Origin: Pseudomonas fluorescens
GTDB lineage: Bacteria; Pseudomonadota; Gammaproteobacteria; Pseudomonadales; Pseudomonadaceae
Reading direction: 5' to 3'
Assembly: GCF_002022275.1 (NCBI RefSeq)
Contig: NZ_MSDF01000008.1
Coordinates: 40,965-104,964, forward strand
DNA: 64,000 nt
Below are positions 53,101-63,986 of this stretch, in pieces. The notes beneath the pieces are model-generated. The model did not search any database, had not been told where the DNA came from, and saw only the letters and a program-made list of their open reading frames with translations. The position numbers and the translations under genes were made by a program. Position 1 is the first letter of the stretch, and each line of letters starts with the position of its first letter.

Positions 53101-55192
53101 GCAGCGTAACGCACTGGGCATTCACATCGGCCAAGGCCCGCGGCTGAGGCAAACCCTGCGTCAACACACCCTGACGCGCGAAGCGCTGGGCACTCTGCTG
53201 GCCGATCACCCCCTGCGCAAACCCTTTTACGATCCGAGCCTGATGCGCCTGCCCGGCGGCATGGAGAGCTACACCGCTCCTTCCGCAACACCGGACAGCA
53301 GCCTGGATGCGCAGCTATTGCACGAGCTCTACCCCCGCCTGACCCCGGTACAGGGCGCCCGTGCTTTGACCTTCATTCGAGGTCAGCCTGGTTCTGCACT
53401 GCGCACGCTTCAATACCTGAAGAACGAGTTTTCACACCTCGAAAACAGCCTATCGACCTGGCGCCTCAACGCTCCGCAAACCTTGCTCGGCACTGAAATA
53501 CCCCTCCCTTTCTCGACAATCGTCAATGAGCGACTCGCTCGCGAGAGATGGGTTCGCCAGCTGATCAGTGCCTGGCGCCATGAAGCTCCACCTGATCCAG
53601 CCTATAGCGAAGGCCACTTATTGGAACTCGACCCCGTATACGGCGAACTCCCCAGTGTGAATACACGCTTTAACTTCATTTCCAGTCTGCATTTGAAGGG
53701 CTACCACACCACCCGAGACGCACCCGCCTTCCTGACTCACTTCCCCGATCTGCGCGCGTTGGACATCCGCGATATTGCCCTCAACACAATCCCCGCAGAG
53801 GTCATGGGGATGCCTCATCTCAACAGCCTGACGATGCGCAACTGCAACCTCCACCTCTCCATCCAAAGCCGTGCAGACCTTGCCACGCTGACCGGGCTGC
53901 GACATCTGGATCTCGCTAACAACAACCAATTGTCGCTCTCCCCGGACCTTAGACCCATGGTCAACTTGCAGACGCTGAACCTGAGCCGCACCCACATTTC
54001 CCAATTTCCCGAAGGCTTGCTCAACCACCCTCAATTGACGAGTGCCAACCTGGGCAACAACTATTTGAGAAGGTTGCCCGCCACTCTCTTCGACGCCCCC
54101 CGAGAAACCGCCAGCATTTTTGATTTGTCAGGCAACCCCCTCTCACGCGCGACGCTTGCGCACATCAAGCGCTATTGCCAGCAGACCGGCGAACACTTTG
54201 GCGCGGACGCTCATCCCGCCGAACGTCGACTGGTCAATGAGCTTTACCCCACCTACACCGCCAATGAAGCCAATAACTTTATTTTCAGGCAACCCGGTGG
54301 GCTGGATGACTCGATGGCGATCCTGGTACGCCTGAAAGCAGACTACGAGCGTCTGCAAGCGGACTTGGGAGACTGGGCGGCGAACGTACCCGCAGAACAC
54401 ACGGGCGCGCCCCTGGACGAAGACGCCCGGGCGCGGCAACAAATCCTTCGAAACCAACTCAAGACACTGATGGAGGAAGGTTGGCGACGCGAGACCAGCC
54501 TGGATCCAGAACAGGAGCCCCCGACCAACTTCCACGACATGACGTTAACCATGCCGCTGCTCGGCGACCTGCCGGTGCTGCGGGTCGACTTTGAACCTAT
54601 TTCCAGGCTGGAACTGAGGGCAGAGGGCACCACATCAATCCCAGAGGGTTTTCTCGAGCGTTTTCCCAACCTGGAAAGCCTGTTTGTCCACCGTTATACC
54701 TTGCAAGACATTCCCGCCGGCGTCTTCAAACTACCGAAGCTCAAGCGGCTTATTCTGGCTCAAAGCACTCTGCGCTTGACGCCTGAGAGCGCCGCAGGCT
54801 TGAGCGACCTGCACGCGCTTGAATACCTGGACCTGAGTCATAACACCGAATTGGGAATGTCCCCGGACGTCAGCAAAATGTCCGCACTGGAAACCCTGAT
54901 GATCGAAAACGCCGGCCTGACCGAGCCCCCTCACGGAGTGTTCAACCTGCCACGGCTCGATGTACTGGACTTGAGCGACAACCGAATGACCGAGCTGCCT
55001 GACGATTTGTTTGAGTTAGACGCTGACCGGGCTGACAACTTCGATCTGGGCAGCAACGACTTCTCCCCTGAGACAAAAGCCAAGCTGCGCCATTACTACC
55101 GTCGTACCGCCGTGGACTTTAACGTGCCTGAAGCACGACAGCCCGAGGCAACGCTCAGCGACACCCAATCTGAAGAAGAGGGCGAGGAATAA
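50177..55192 (+). CDS. Giant leucine-rich-repeat protein, NEL-family effector-like but without the ligase domain
   Basis: A 1671-residue protein. The N-terminal about 1100 residues form the large domain found ahead of the repeats in Pseudomonas LRR proteins (DUF6543 type); hydrophobic helices near residues 440-470 could insert in a membrane. Two similar modules follow, one from ELYPRLTPVQG (about 1035), the other from ELYPTYTANEA (about 1350), each with a helical linker and a run of LRR repeats (for example LRALDIRDIALNTIPAEV). It ends after the second LRR array with an acidic tail (SDTQSEEEGEE). The E3 ligase (NEL) domain with its catalytic cysteine, which usually follows, is missing. GTG start at 50177 after AAGGA. 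Inserted between aruC and argR. A host-directed or contact toxin is possible. Confidence 0.75.
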   Translation: MSTLTLTPITQHLVEAASRVPAGVHTHLPKWLGNASSVRRHALKNIQLEFSAWQGDADRLQHAPLKKAVQTSWEAQNRVDTALATLQSPQAFAAPLLQEALKQQFGVESDVSTTYLRLYKPLTLPLTPIETGAKPWTVSLVEAALHNFDAGEGKTTAYTAESTFITEPSPAGQFDTLPGVREQISTAQFIGLCRLLDIGAHYQRYLKRFFGFQDAVLKAQLRNKVIQSLKADAQTSLQMARLNKDVTPTVFDALGRCLNNLGAELAGKPLLSHDLNLMNAPLTGIVLFAPDLESHRSAAPVVAYIPGDPQSPLKYYLNGAAFMQDLANKLRNTDYQAFFSRFVNQEHRGYFFAGLNSRLSQVVWHKHSVGDPRPTWRDEPITQPRLQFYAEKITGDLYEHLYESKLNKLLNDARVTAISTADADSKARWQRWDIVQKIGKAILEIAAFIAAPFIPPLGLLMLGYTAYQLLDEVFEGIIDWAEGLKKQAFGHLMSILEQMLQLGMFAVGAPIAEGLLRQALPKELWSFFDSLTPVTSNGKTRLWNRDLKPYAHEIQLGAGARPDAQGLHAHAGKQVLALNGQHFSVKQHTGDAFLAHPTRAHAYRPRIIGNGKGAWITPQDRPMTWDRNTLLRRLGPPADGVSDAGLELAQRISGTDDGALRKMYLDRQPPPPLLVDALKRVRIDEQLQAFIDQMNSDDPLIYQKADSQTQLWLLSQTGLWPESKTLRFLNAKGETVWEHQGHENAAVAQIHEAQMNNGDLLKTLLETLNEKERKALLEEEPHTPTVPMHLRTATLRKRLARRAQDERASLFASHYRKMEVTDNARLQKIIDTTSSLPKSAAEEVLRGATGQELLDIDQGKMPPSVIERARWAAHEVRISRAHEGLYMDALQSNDTYRLALHSLENLPGWSPQVRLVITDFSRTGRVRDAIGSPQAPTQRTLVCTVGGDYIPDDGKGTLFGATDFYTAVLQALPDAQRNALGIHIGQGPRLRQTLRQHTLTREALGTLLADHPLRKPFYDPSLMRLPGGMESYTAPSATPDSSLDAQLLHELYPRLTPVQGARALTFIRGQPGSALRTLQYLKNEFSHLENSLSTWRLNAPQTLLGTEIPLPFSTIVNERLARERWVRQLISAWRHEAPPDPAYSEGHLLELDPVYGELPSVNTRFNFISSLHLKGYHTTRDAPAFLTHFPDLRALDIRDIALNTIPAEVMGMPHLNSLTMRNCNLHLSIQSRADLATLTGLRHLDLANNNQLSLSPDLRPMVNLQTLNLSRTHISQFPEGLLNHPQLTSANLGNNYLRRLPATLFDAPRETASIFDLSGNPLSRATLAHIKRYCQQTGEHFGADAHPAERRLVNELYPTYTANEANNFIFRQPGGLDDSMAILVRLKADYERLQADLGDWAANVPAEHTGAPLDEDARARQQILRNQLKTLMEEGWRRETSLDPEQEPPTNFHDMTLTMPLLGDLPVLRVDFEPISRLELRAEGTTSIPEGFLERFPNLESLFVHRYTLQDIPAGVFKLPKLKRLILAQSTLRLTPESAAGLSDLHALEYLDLSHNTELGMSPDVSKMSALETLMIENAGLTEPPHGVFNLPRLDVLDLSDNRMTELPDDLFELDADRADNFDLGSNDFSPETKAKLRHYYRRTAVDFNVPEARQPEATLSDTQSEEEGEE

Positions 55193-55196
55193 AAAC

Positions 55197-56177
55197 TCAG
55201 CCGCGCTCGGACGGCACCGACGACAGCTCGAACGGGCTGCTGCTGCGCCGCTGGTTGCGGTCTTCACGCGGGGTGGCGCCAAAGAAATTACGGTAGGCGC
55301 TGGAGAAGTGCGGCCCCGAGGAGAAGCCGCACGACAGGCCGATCTGGATGATCGACTTGCTGGTTTGCATCAACATCTGGCGTGCCTTGTTCAGGCGCAG
55401 TTCCAGGTAGTACTGGCTCGGGACGCGGTTGAGGTATTGCTTGAAGATGCGCTCGAGTTGTCGTCGCGACACGCACACGTGCTGGGCGATTTCGTCAGTG
55501 GTCAGCGGCTCTTCGATGTTGGCTTCCATCAGCAGAACGGCTTGGGTCAGCTTTGGATGGCTGGAACCCAGGCGGTTTTGCAGGGGAATGCGCTGGCGCT
55601 CGCCGCCTTCGCGGATGCGCTCCACCACCAATTCTTCGGACACCGCACCGGCCAGTTCGGCGCCGTGGTCACGGGCGAGTACCGCCAGCAGCAGGTCGAG
55701 TACCGACATGCCGCCGCAGGCGGTCAGGCGGTCGCGGTCCCAGTCAAACAGGTGGCTGGTGGCGATGACCTTGGGGAAACGCTCGGCGAAATCGTCCTGC
55801 CAGCGCCAGTGCACGGCGGCGCGGTAGCCATCCAGCAAGCCCAACTGGGCCAGCGGATAGACCCCGGCCGACAAACCGCCGATCACGCAACCGGCACGCA
55901 CCAGCTGTTTGAGCGCGGTGCTCAGTTGCGAGGCAATCACGGTCGGCGGTTCGTCCGCCAGCAGGAACAGTTTCTGGAAACCTTCAAGCTTGCCGGCCCA
56001 CGGCTCACCCGGCAGTTGCCAGGCGCCTTCGATGGACGGTTCGGCGAGCAGGAACGACAGCTCGTAAACCACGTCCGGATGCACCCGCTGAGCAACGCGC
56101 AAGGCCTCCTCAGCCAGCGCAAGCGTCAGGGCTTTTGTGCTGGGCCAAATCAGGAAACCAATTTTATGGGCGGTCAT
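55197..56177 (-). CDS. argR: Transcriptional regulator ArgR (AraC family)
   Basis: A 326-residue regulator of arginine metabolism in pseudomonads; unlike the E. coli repressor it is of the AraC family with a DJ-1/PfpI-like N-terminal domain (about residues 5-180, GlxA type). The C-terminal DNA-binding part (LTTDEIAQHVCVSRRQLERIFKQYLNRVPSQYYLELRLNKARQML) is complete. Downstream of aotP on the same strand, as in P. aeruginosa (aotJQMOP-argR). It is convergent with the LRR gene (4-bp gap). Confidence 0.92.
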   Translation of the reverse strand: MTAHKIGFLIWPSTKALTLALAEEALRVAQRVHPDVVYELSFLLAEPSIEGAWQLPGEPWAGKLEGFQKLFLLADEPPTVIASQLSTALKQLVRAGCVIGGLSAGVYPLAQLGLLDGYRAAVHWRWQDDFAERFPKVIATSHLFDWDRDRLTACGGMSVLDLLLAVLARDHGAELAGAVSEELVVERIREGGERQRIPLQNRLGSSHPKLTQAVLLMEANIEEPLTTDEIAQHVCVSRRQLERIFKQYLNRVPSQYYLELRLNKARQMLMQTSKSIIQIGLSCGFSSGPHFSSAYRNFFGATPREDRNQRRSSSPFELSSVPSERG

Positions 56178-56269
56178 GGAGTGCTATCCGAAGCGAGTAA
56201 CGGTAATGAAGACAAAGGCCAATGCTAGCCCGGAAACGAATACAAATCTCAAAACATGTGGAGATCCAA

Positions 56270-56358
56270 TGTGGGAGCTGGCTTGCCTGCGATGGCGGTG
56301 GGTCAGTGGGCACATCTGTTTCTGATAGACCGCTATCGCAGGCAAGCCAGCTCCCACA
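56270..56358. repeat. REP doublet
   Basis: Inverted REP copies at 56270-56293 and 56334-56358 between aotP and argR, so the argR part of the transcript is separated from the transporter genes. Confidence 0.9.
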
Positions 56359-56424
56359 GGGGAATTGGGCACATTCTCAAGACTGTGGAGCATGCACTCA
56401 CTCAGTGCACAAAAGCAGTCTTGA

Positions 56425-57189
56425 TTATTTCAAGCTACCCGACAAAAACTGCTGCAAACGCTCGGACTGAGGATTGACCAGCACTTCACGCGGGTTGCCA
56501 CGTTCTTCAACAATGCCTTTGTGCAAGAACACCAGCTGGTTTGACACTTCACGGGCAAAGCCCATTTCGTGAGTCACCACCACCATGGTGCGGCCTTCCT
56601 GGGCCAGGTCCTGCATGACCTTGAGCACTTCACCGACCAGTTCCGGGTCGAGTGCCGAGGTCGGTTCGTCGAACAGCATCACCTCGGGCTCCATCGCCAG
56701 GGCACGGGCGATCGCCACGCGCTGCTGCTCGCCGCCGGACATGTGGCCGGGGAACGCATCCTTACGATGGCCCACGCCGACTTTCGCCAGGTAGTGCTCG
56801 GCCTTTTCACGCGCGTCTTTTTTCGACATGCCCAACACGTGCACCGGCGCTTCCATCACGTTTTCAAGCGCGGTCATGTGCGACCACAGGTTGAAGTGCT
56901 GGAACACCATCGACAGGCGCGAACGCATGCGCTGCAGCTGTTTCGGGTCGGCGGCCTTCATGGCACCGTCCTTGTTGGCCACCAGTTTCAGCTCTTCGTT
57001 GTTGAGCAGAATCTTGCCGGCGTGGGGTTGCTCGAGCAGGTTGATGCAGCGCAAAAAGGTACTTTTGCCCGAACCACTGGACCCGATGATGCTGATCACA
57101 TCACCGGCCGCGGCGGCCAGGGACACGCCTTTGAGCACTTCATGACTGCCATAGCGTTTATGCAGGTCTTGGACTTCAAGTTTGTACAT
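56425..57189 (-). CDS. aotP: Arginine/ornithine ABC transporter, ATPase AotP
   Basis: A 254-residue ATPase of a polar-amino-acid importer. Walker A GSSGSGKS, signature LSGGEQQR-like ([36 protein letters not shown]), Walker B within LFDEPTS, and H-loop [13 protein letters not shown]. Start ATG at 57189; five codons upstream in frame are not conserved. Follows aotO at 27 bp. Confidence 0.94.
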   Translation of the reverse strand: MYKLEVQDLHKRYGSHEVLKGVSLAAAAGDVISIIGSSGSGKSTFLRCINLLEQPHAGKILLNNEELKLVANKDGAMKAADPKQLQRMRSRLSMVFQHFNLWSHMTALENVMEAPVHVLGMSKKDAREKAEHYLAKVGVGHRKDAFPGHMSGGEQQRVAIARALAMEPEVMLFDEPTSALDPELVGEVLKVMQDLAQEGRTMVVVTHEMGFAREVSNQLVFLHKGIVEERGNPREVLVNPQSERLQQFLSGSLK

Positions 57190-57216
57190 GCGGTCGGTTC
57201 TCACAAAAACAGGTGG

Positions 57217-58329
57217 TCAGTCGTTGAGCAAGCGCCCGTGACGCAGCGCTTCGCGCCCCGCCACCTTGGCCAGCCAGAAACCCGCTTGGGCATAACGTAG
57301 CCGTTCAACGGCAAACAACACCCCGGACGTGCCCGCGCGCACAATGCTCACGCGATCGGTCAGGGGATCAATCACTTCAAAAATGGGCTCGCCTTTTTCG
57401 ATCACGTCACCCGCCTTGCGCAGGTAACTGATCACCCCGGCGTGGGGCGCGAACAACAATTCGGTGCCTTCAAAAGGCAGGCCTTCGCACGGTTCGTGTT
57501 GCGGTGCGGGCCACTCGCCTTTGATCAGGCCCTGCTCGGCGAGGAACGCGAGGATGCCTTCGGCGTGGAAGATCGCTTCATCGCGGCCGGTGTCGGCCTG
57601 GCCGCCCAGCTCCAGCGTCGTCGCCAGGCACGCCAAGGGAATCTGCGCCTCGGGAAACACCTGGGACAAACGCAGCCACGGCAGTGAACAGGCTTCATCA
57701 AACGAACTGCCGCCGGAGTCTTCCGCCAGCAGGCCGACTTTCACCCCCAGGTGCGCCGACAGCGAGCGCCACTGCGGCCAGTGCTGGGGCAGCGCGTACA
57801 TGTGCAGCGCGGCCTCGGCGTCGCAATGCAGGTCGAGGACCACATCGGCGGTGCAGGCGTGGCTCAGTAATACACGTTGCATGCCCTGCAATTGGCTGCT
57901 CGGCGCAGGCAATGCGGCGAGGGCATCGGTCATCGCCTGGCGGATCATGCGCACATTGGCGTGGGGATCATCGCCGAGCTTGCCGTCGAGCAGCGTTGCG
58001 ACCGGCTCGCTCAACTCAACAAAATCGCGGTTGAAATTCTTGCCGCTGCCAATCTCGAAACGCCCCTGGTGGCTGCCTTGCAGCAGCTGGCCCAGCCCCA
58101 TCGGGTTGGCCACCGGTACCAGTTCGATCACGCCATTGAGGGCGCCTTGCGCTTCCAGTTCGGTCAGGCGCTTTTTCAGCTCCCAGGCCGCGCGCATCCC
58201 CGGCAATTCGTCGGCGTGCAAGCTGGCCTGGATATAAGCCTTGCGCTCGCCGCCGCCGAAACGAAACACGCTCAGCTGGCGCTCGCAGCCCAGGTGACCC
58301 CAGGGCAACAGGTGATCGATGCGTTCCAT
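57217..58329 (-). CDS. aotO: AotO, succinylglutamate desuccinylase/aspartoacylase-family protein
   Basis: A 370-residue protein with the M14 zinc-carboxypeptidase-like metal motif (IQASLHADELPGMRAAWELKKRL, with His-x-x-Glu) and a histidine-aspartate segment VVLDLHCDAEAA. Metal ligands look conserved. It is encoded inside the arginine transporter operon, where P. aeruginosa has aotO; its exact substrate is unknown. Stop is adjacent to aotM (58331). Confidence 0.86.
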   Translation of the reverse strand: MERIDHLLPWGHLGCERQLSVFRFGGGERKAYIQASLHADELPGMRAAWELKKRLTELEAQGALNGVIELVPVANPMGLGQLLQGSHQGRFEIGSGKNFNRDFVELSEPVATLLDGKLGDDPHANVRMIRQAMTDALAALPAPSSQLQGMQRVLLSHACTADVVLDLHCDAEAALHMYALPQHWPQWRSLSAHLGVKVGLLAEDSGGSSFDEACSLPWLRLSQVFPEAQIPLACLATTLELGGQADTGRDEAIFHAEGILAFLAEQGLIKGEWPAPQHEPCEGLPFEGTELLFAPHAGVISYLRKAGDVIEKGEPIFEVIDPLTDRVSIVRAGTSGVLFAVERLRYAQAGFWLAKVAGREALRHGRLLND

Positions 58330-58330
58330 A

Positions 58331-59029
58331 TCAATGCTTCCGTGGAGCCAGGTAGCTCAGCCAGCGGCCTTCGGCCAACTTGAACAAGCGCACCAGGATG
58401 AAAGTCAGGCACAGGTAGAACGCGCCGGCGGTGATATAGGCCTCAAACGGCAGGTAGAACTGCGCGTTCACCGTGCGCGCGGCACCGGTGATGTCGATCA
58501 GGGTCACGATGGACGCCAGGCTCGTGGTCTGCAGCATCATGATCACTTCGTTGCTGTACTGCGGCAGCGCCCGGCGCAGGGCCGACGGCAGCAGGATGCG
58601 GCGGTATAGCTTGTAACGCGACATGCCCATGGCCTTGGCCGCTTCGATCTCTCCATTCGGTGTGGCCCGCAGGCTACCGGCAATGATTTCGGCGGTGTAG
58701 GCGCTGGTGTTGATCGCAAAGGCCAGGCACGCGCAGAACGTGGCGCTGGACAGCAGCGGCCACAGGAAACTTTCGCGCACGGCGTCAAACTGGGCCAGGC
58801 CGTAGTAGATCAGGAACAACTGCACCAGCATCGGCGTGCCGCGAATCACGTAGGTGAACAGCCAGGCCGCGCCGTTGACGATCGGCTGCTTGGACACGCG
58901 CATCAAGCCCAGGGGCAAGGCGGCGAGCAGGCCGAAGAACAGCGAGATGGCGAGCAGTTTCAGGGTGGTCAGCAAGCCGCCGAGGTACAGCGGCATGGCC
59001 TCCCAAATGACGTTGTAGTCGAAGATCAT
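58331..59029 (-). CDS. aotM: Arginine/ornithine ABC transporter permease AotM
   Basis: A 232-residue inner-membrane permease of the HisM/GlnP class, about five membrane segments. The cytoplasmic EAA-type loop is ANGEIEAAKAMGMSRYKLYRRILLPSALRRALPQYSNEVIMMLQ. Its start overlaps the end of aotQ by four bases. Confidence 0.92.
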   Translation of the reverse strand: MIFDYNVIWEAMPLYLGGLLTTLKLLAISLFFGLLAALPLGLMRVSKQPIVNGAAWLFTYVIRGTPMLVQLFLIYYGLAQFDAVRESFLWPLLSSATFCACLAFAINTSAYTAEIIAGSLRATPNGEIEAAKAMGMSRYKLYRRILLPSALRRALPQYSNEVIMMLQTTSLASIVTLIDITGAARTVNAQFYLPFEAYITAGAFYLCLTFILVRLFKLAEGRWLSYLAPRKH

Positions 59030-59715
59030 AGATCAGCCGCCCTTACGCCTACCGAGTAGCGCTTCTCAAGGTAACGCAGGGCCAGCAACGAAACGCTGGT
59101 GATCACCAGGTACATCGCCGCCACTGCGAGGAAGAAGGTAAAAGGCTCGCGGGTGGCGTCTGCCGCCTGCTTGGCCTTGAACATCATGTCTTGCAGGCCC
59201 ACCACCGAAATCAGCGCGGTGGCCTTGGTCAATACCAGCCAGTTGTTGGTAAAACCAGGGATGGCCAGCCGAATCATCTGCGGCACCATCACCCGGAAAA
59301 ACACCTGGAAACTGCTCATGCCATACGCCAGGCCGGCTTCGGCCTGGCCCTTGGGAATGGCCATGAAGGCGCCACGAAACGTTTCCGAGAGGTAGGCGCC
59401 AAAGATGAAACCCAAGGTGCCGATACCGGCGGCCAAGGGGTTCAAGTCGATATAGTCGTCAAAGCCAAGCATCGGCGCGACGCGGTTAAGCAGGTCCTGA
59501 CCGCCGTAGAAAATCAGCAGGATCAGCACCAGGTCGGGGATCCCGCGGATCACCGTGGAGTACAAGTCACCCAGCCAGGCCAGCCAGCGCACCGGCGACA
59601 GGCGTAACGCGACCCCGATCAGACCCAGAACGATGGCCAAGGCCATGGACGACAAGGCGAGCTGAAGCGTCAACCATGCGCCATCGAGGATGACGGCCCC
59701 GTAGCCTTTCAACAT
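59026..59715 (-). CDS. aotQ: Arginine/ornithine ABC transporter permease AotQ
   Basis: A 229-residue permease of the HisQ class, with about five membrane segments and the loop IPKGQAEAGLAYGMSSFQVFFRVMVPQMIRLAIPG. It pairs with AotM. Follows aotJ with a 91-bp gap. Confidence 0.92.
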   Translation of the reverse strand: MLKGYGAVILDGAWLTLQLALSSMALAIVLGLIGVALRLSPVRWLAWLGDLYSTVIRGIPDLVLILLIFYGGQDLLNRVAPMLGFDDYIDLNPLAAGIGTLGFIFGAYLSETFRGAFMAIPKGQAEAGLAYGMSSFQVFFRVMVPQMIRLAIPGFTNNWLVLTKATALISVVGLQDMMFKAKQAADATREPFTFFLAVAAMYLVITSVSLLALRYLEKRYSVGVRAADL

Positions 59716-59806
59716 GATTCAGGTCCTCGAAAAGGGGGATGAAAAAATGGCGCAAACCTCAGGAATTCTGTTGCTTGCGCCATTTGGGACAGACAGCCGC
59801 GTCGAG

Positions 59807-60592
59807 TTACTTAGGGTCAGCGCCGTAAATATCGAAGTCGAAGTACTTGTCCTGGATTTTCTTGTATTCGCCGTTGGCACGGATCGCCGCGATGGCCGCG
59901 TTGATCTTGTCCAGGTCAGCCTTGTCGCCTTTGCGCACTGCGATGCCGACGCCGTCGCCGAAGTATTTAACGTCGGTGAATTGTGGGCCTACAAACGCGT
60001 AGCCTTTACCGGCCGGGGTTTTCAGGAAGCCGTCTTGCAGCAGGGTGGCGTCAGCTACGGTGCCGTCGAGGCGACCGGCTTCTACGTCCAGGTAGATTTC
60101 GTTCTGCGAGCTGTAAGGAACCACGGTGGCGCCTTTAGGGGCCAGGACTTCCTTGGCGAAGCGATCGTGGATCGAACCGCGCTGCACGCCGATTTTCTTG
60201 CCTTTCAATTCATCCAGGCTGTCGCTGACGGTGGTGCCTTCCTTCATCACCAGGCGCGCCGGGGTCAGGTAGTAGCGGGTGGTGAAGTCCACGGACTTCT
60301 TGCGGTCTTCGGTGATGGACATGGACGACAGGATCGCGTCGATCTTGCGCACTTTCAGCGCCGGGATCAGGCCGTCGAACTCTTGCTCGACCCACACACA
60401 CTTGACCTTCATCTCTGCGCACAGGGCGTTGCCGATGTCGTAGTCAAAACCCACGATGCTGCCATCCGGCGCCTTCGAGGCAAACGGAGGGTAAGCCGCT
60501 TCGATACCAATCTTCAGGGGCTTCTCATCAGCGAAAGCCTGCATGGACAGCACGGACAGCGCCAGGGCGCCCAACAGCACGAGTTTCTTCAT
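59807..60592 (-). CDS. aotJ: Arginine/ornithine-binding periplasmic protein AotJ
   Basis: A 261-residue solute-binding protein. A signal peptide [21 protein letters not shown] is followed by the LAO/ArgT-type domain ([35 protein letters not shown]). The start is the ATG at 60592; 44 upstream codons in frame are spurious. First gene of aotJQMOP-argR, with an ArgR half-site upstream. Confidence 0.94.
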   Translation of the reverse strand: MKKLVLLGALALSVLSMQAFADEKPLKIGIEAAYPPFASKAPDGSIVGFDYDIGNALCAEMKVKCVWVEQEFDGLIPALKVRKIDAILSSMSITEDRKKSVDFTTRYYLTPARLVMKEGTTVSDSLDELKGKKIGVQRGSIHDRFAKEVLAPKGATVVPYSSQNEIYLDVEAGRLDGTVADATLLQDGFLKTPAGKGYAFVGPQFTDVKYFGDGVGIAVRKGDKADLDKINAAIAAIRANGEYKKIQDKYFDFDIYGADPK

Positions 60593-60728
60593 CTTGGGAC
60601 TCCATCGGTATAGGGCAATAAGCAGTATGAGCCAGGGCCCACCATGCGACTTAAATGAAACCGAATAGCGGTGCTGCGTCCTACACCGGTTCAACACCGG
60701 AGACGACGAGCGAGTGATCGGCATTCTA

Positions 60729-60765
60729 ACGACAGGCCGGAAGCCGATATTTCCTCAATGCGACA
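60729..60765 (-). promoter_or_regulatory. ArgR half-sites upstream of aotJ
   Basis: TGTCGC-N8-AA reads on the minus strand from 60765 (full match). A second, weaker TGTCGT starts 31 bp further on. They lie about 140-170 bp before aotJ, fitting ArgR control of the transporter operon. Confidence 0.6.
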
Positions 60766-61115
60766 ACAATTTACAGAAGCACTGAGAAAGCGGATCCAGC
60801 ACATTGACAGCCTCTGTTTTTTATGCAGAGACAAAAGATATTAAACCTGTTGATGCTGCAAATAGCGGGCCTATTATTCGCAAACCCTTCTAGCACGGCA
60901 AGTCTGGCGTTTAATCTTATTTCCGGGGGTGTCTGGAATGGGGTTTTTCGGGGCGTTGGCGTAGCGCATTGCCTCAGGATTGGGCGCGGGGTTACACATT
61001 TCGCGGTGGCGGTAACATTCGGAAATGCCCTACATGAAAAACCGATATTTATTGGCTTGGTGGTTAAGCGGTCCTGTAAGCCACCACTGACAGTCACTGT
61101 GAAATGCATTCCACC
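60766..61115. other. Non-coding stretch between aotJ and the REP doublet
   Basis: About 350 bp. An ORF running from 60823 into the REP repeat is judged spurious. No clear promoter, RNA gene or operator beyond the ArgR sites is seen. Confidence 0.4.
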
Positions 61116-61204
61116 TGTGGGAGCTGGCTTGCCTGCGATAGCAATCCATCAGTTCGCCCACCTGCGCCTGACACACCCTCATCGCAGGCAAGCCAGCTCC
61201 CACA
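61116..61204. repeat. REP doublet
   Basis: Inverted REP copies at 61116-61141 and 61180-61204 between aotJ and acsA. Confidence 0.9.
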
Positions 61205-61233
61205 TTTGATCTCCATGAGTTTCGAGATCCCAC

Positions 61234-61268
61234 AAAAAAGCCCCACCCGGCGTTCACCGAATGGGGCT
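61234..61268 (-). terminator. Terminator after acsA
   Basis: AGCCCCA/TGGGGCT hairpin, inner stem with CGG/CCG, followed on the minus strand by a run of T. About 13 bp past the acsA stop. Confidence 0.85.
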
Positions 61269-61280
61269 CTGTACGCGGCC

Positions 61281-63236
<1,956 letters not shown>

Positions 63237-63633
63237 CTTTCTTACCTCGGTGACAATCGTTGTTTTTGTATGCCCTGTTGTAGCCGGGGCGCCCCCATAG
63301 AACCATTCGACGATGGTAGTAACAAGCCCCTACAAATTGCCATGCCATACCCATTTACGGCTCTGGCCCGCGCCCTGTGGCGCTTTGCGGCTTGATGAAA
63401 AAAGCTTTACCACGGGATTGTTACAAAAACCGCCAATAGTGTTTATCAAAAGCACGGGTATATGAATATAACCCGCAGGCCTAAAATCAACTCCGCCAAC
63501 AAGGCACCGTGATTAACAACGCAACAGCCCCCACGAAGGCAACGTTAATCCGAACTTCCCAACTCTTAAGTTACACACGTGGCCTCACAAGGGCCTCGTG
63601 ACCCCTTTCGCCCTGAAGAAGGTAAATACCGCA
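63237..63633. other. Divergent control region between acsA and the DUF2790-type gene
   Basis: About 400 bp with A/T-rich patches, no convincing ORF or RNA gene. It should hold the acsA promoter and that of the divergent small gene. No sigma-54 match or clear regulator site was found. Confidence 0.4.
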
Positions 63634-63903
63634 ATGAAAGCTTTAATAGTTATGGCCCTCAGCAGCTTGTGCGCCACCGCCGCCCTGGCCGATGAAGCCC
63701 CGACTGAACTGGCCGACCAGAACGCACCGTTGGTTGAGGACTACACCTACAGCACCCACTTGGACGTTGCCAAAGTACTCTCCATGAGTGAAGTTCCGGA
63801 AGTGTGCGAAGTTGTTCCAGTGCAAATGGAATATGAAGACTCACAAGGTCAGCGGCATATTCTGAACTATCAAGTCATGGGCAATGGCTGCTCTAACGGG
63901 TAA
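63634..63903 (+). CDS. DUF2790-type small exported protein
   Basis: An 89-residue protein with a signal peptide (MKALIVMALSSLCATAALA, cleaved near residue 19). Its mature part has two cysteines (VCEVVP and GNGC). The C-terminal VCEVVPVQMEYEDSQGQRHILNYQVMGNGC is the DUF2790 signature, a Pseudomonas family of small periplasmic proteins. Start at 63634 after a purine-rich GAAGAAGG; an ATG 36 bp upstream is unlikely. Function unknown. Confidence 0.8.
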   Translation: MKALIVMALSSLCATAALADEAPTELADQNAPLVEDYTYSTHLDVAKVLSMSEVPEVCEVVPVQMEYEDSQGQRHILNYQVMGNGCSNG

Positions 63904-63930
63904 TAACTTCCCACATTTAATTCCTTATTC

Positions 63931-63954
63931 GCCGCAAGAAATCGTTCTTGCGGC
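63931..63954 (+). terminator. Perfect hairpin after the DUF2790-type gene
   Basis: GCCGCAAGAA/TTCTTGCGGC, 10-bp stem with a four-base loop, 28 bp after the stop. It lacks a T run, so the terminating role is inferred. Confidence 0.6.
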
Positions 63955-63986
63955 AAGCACCCACCTCAAACCCGGTGAAGCTCCAA

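Noticed and set aside
60823..61209. 128-codon plus-strand frame between aotJ and acsA
   Set aside because: Its second half is the translated REP doublet and its first half has no known features.
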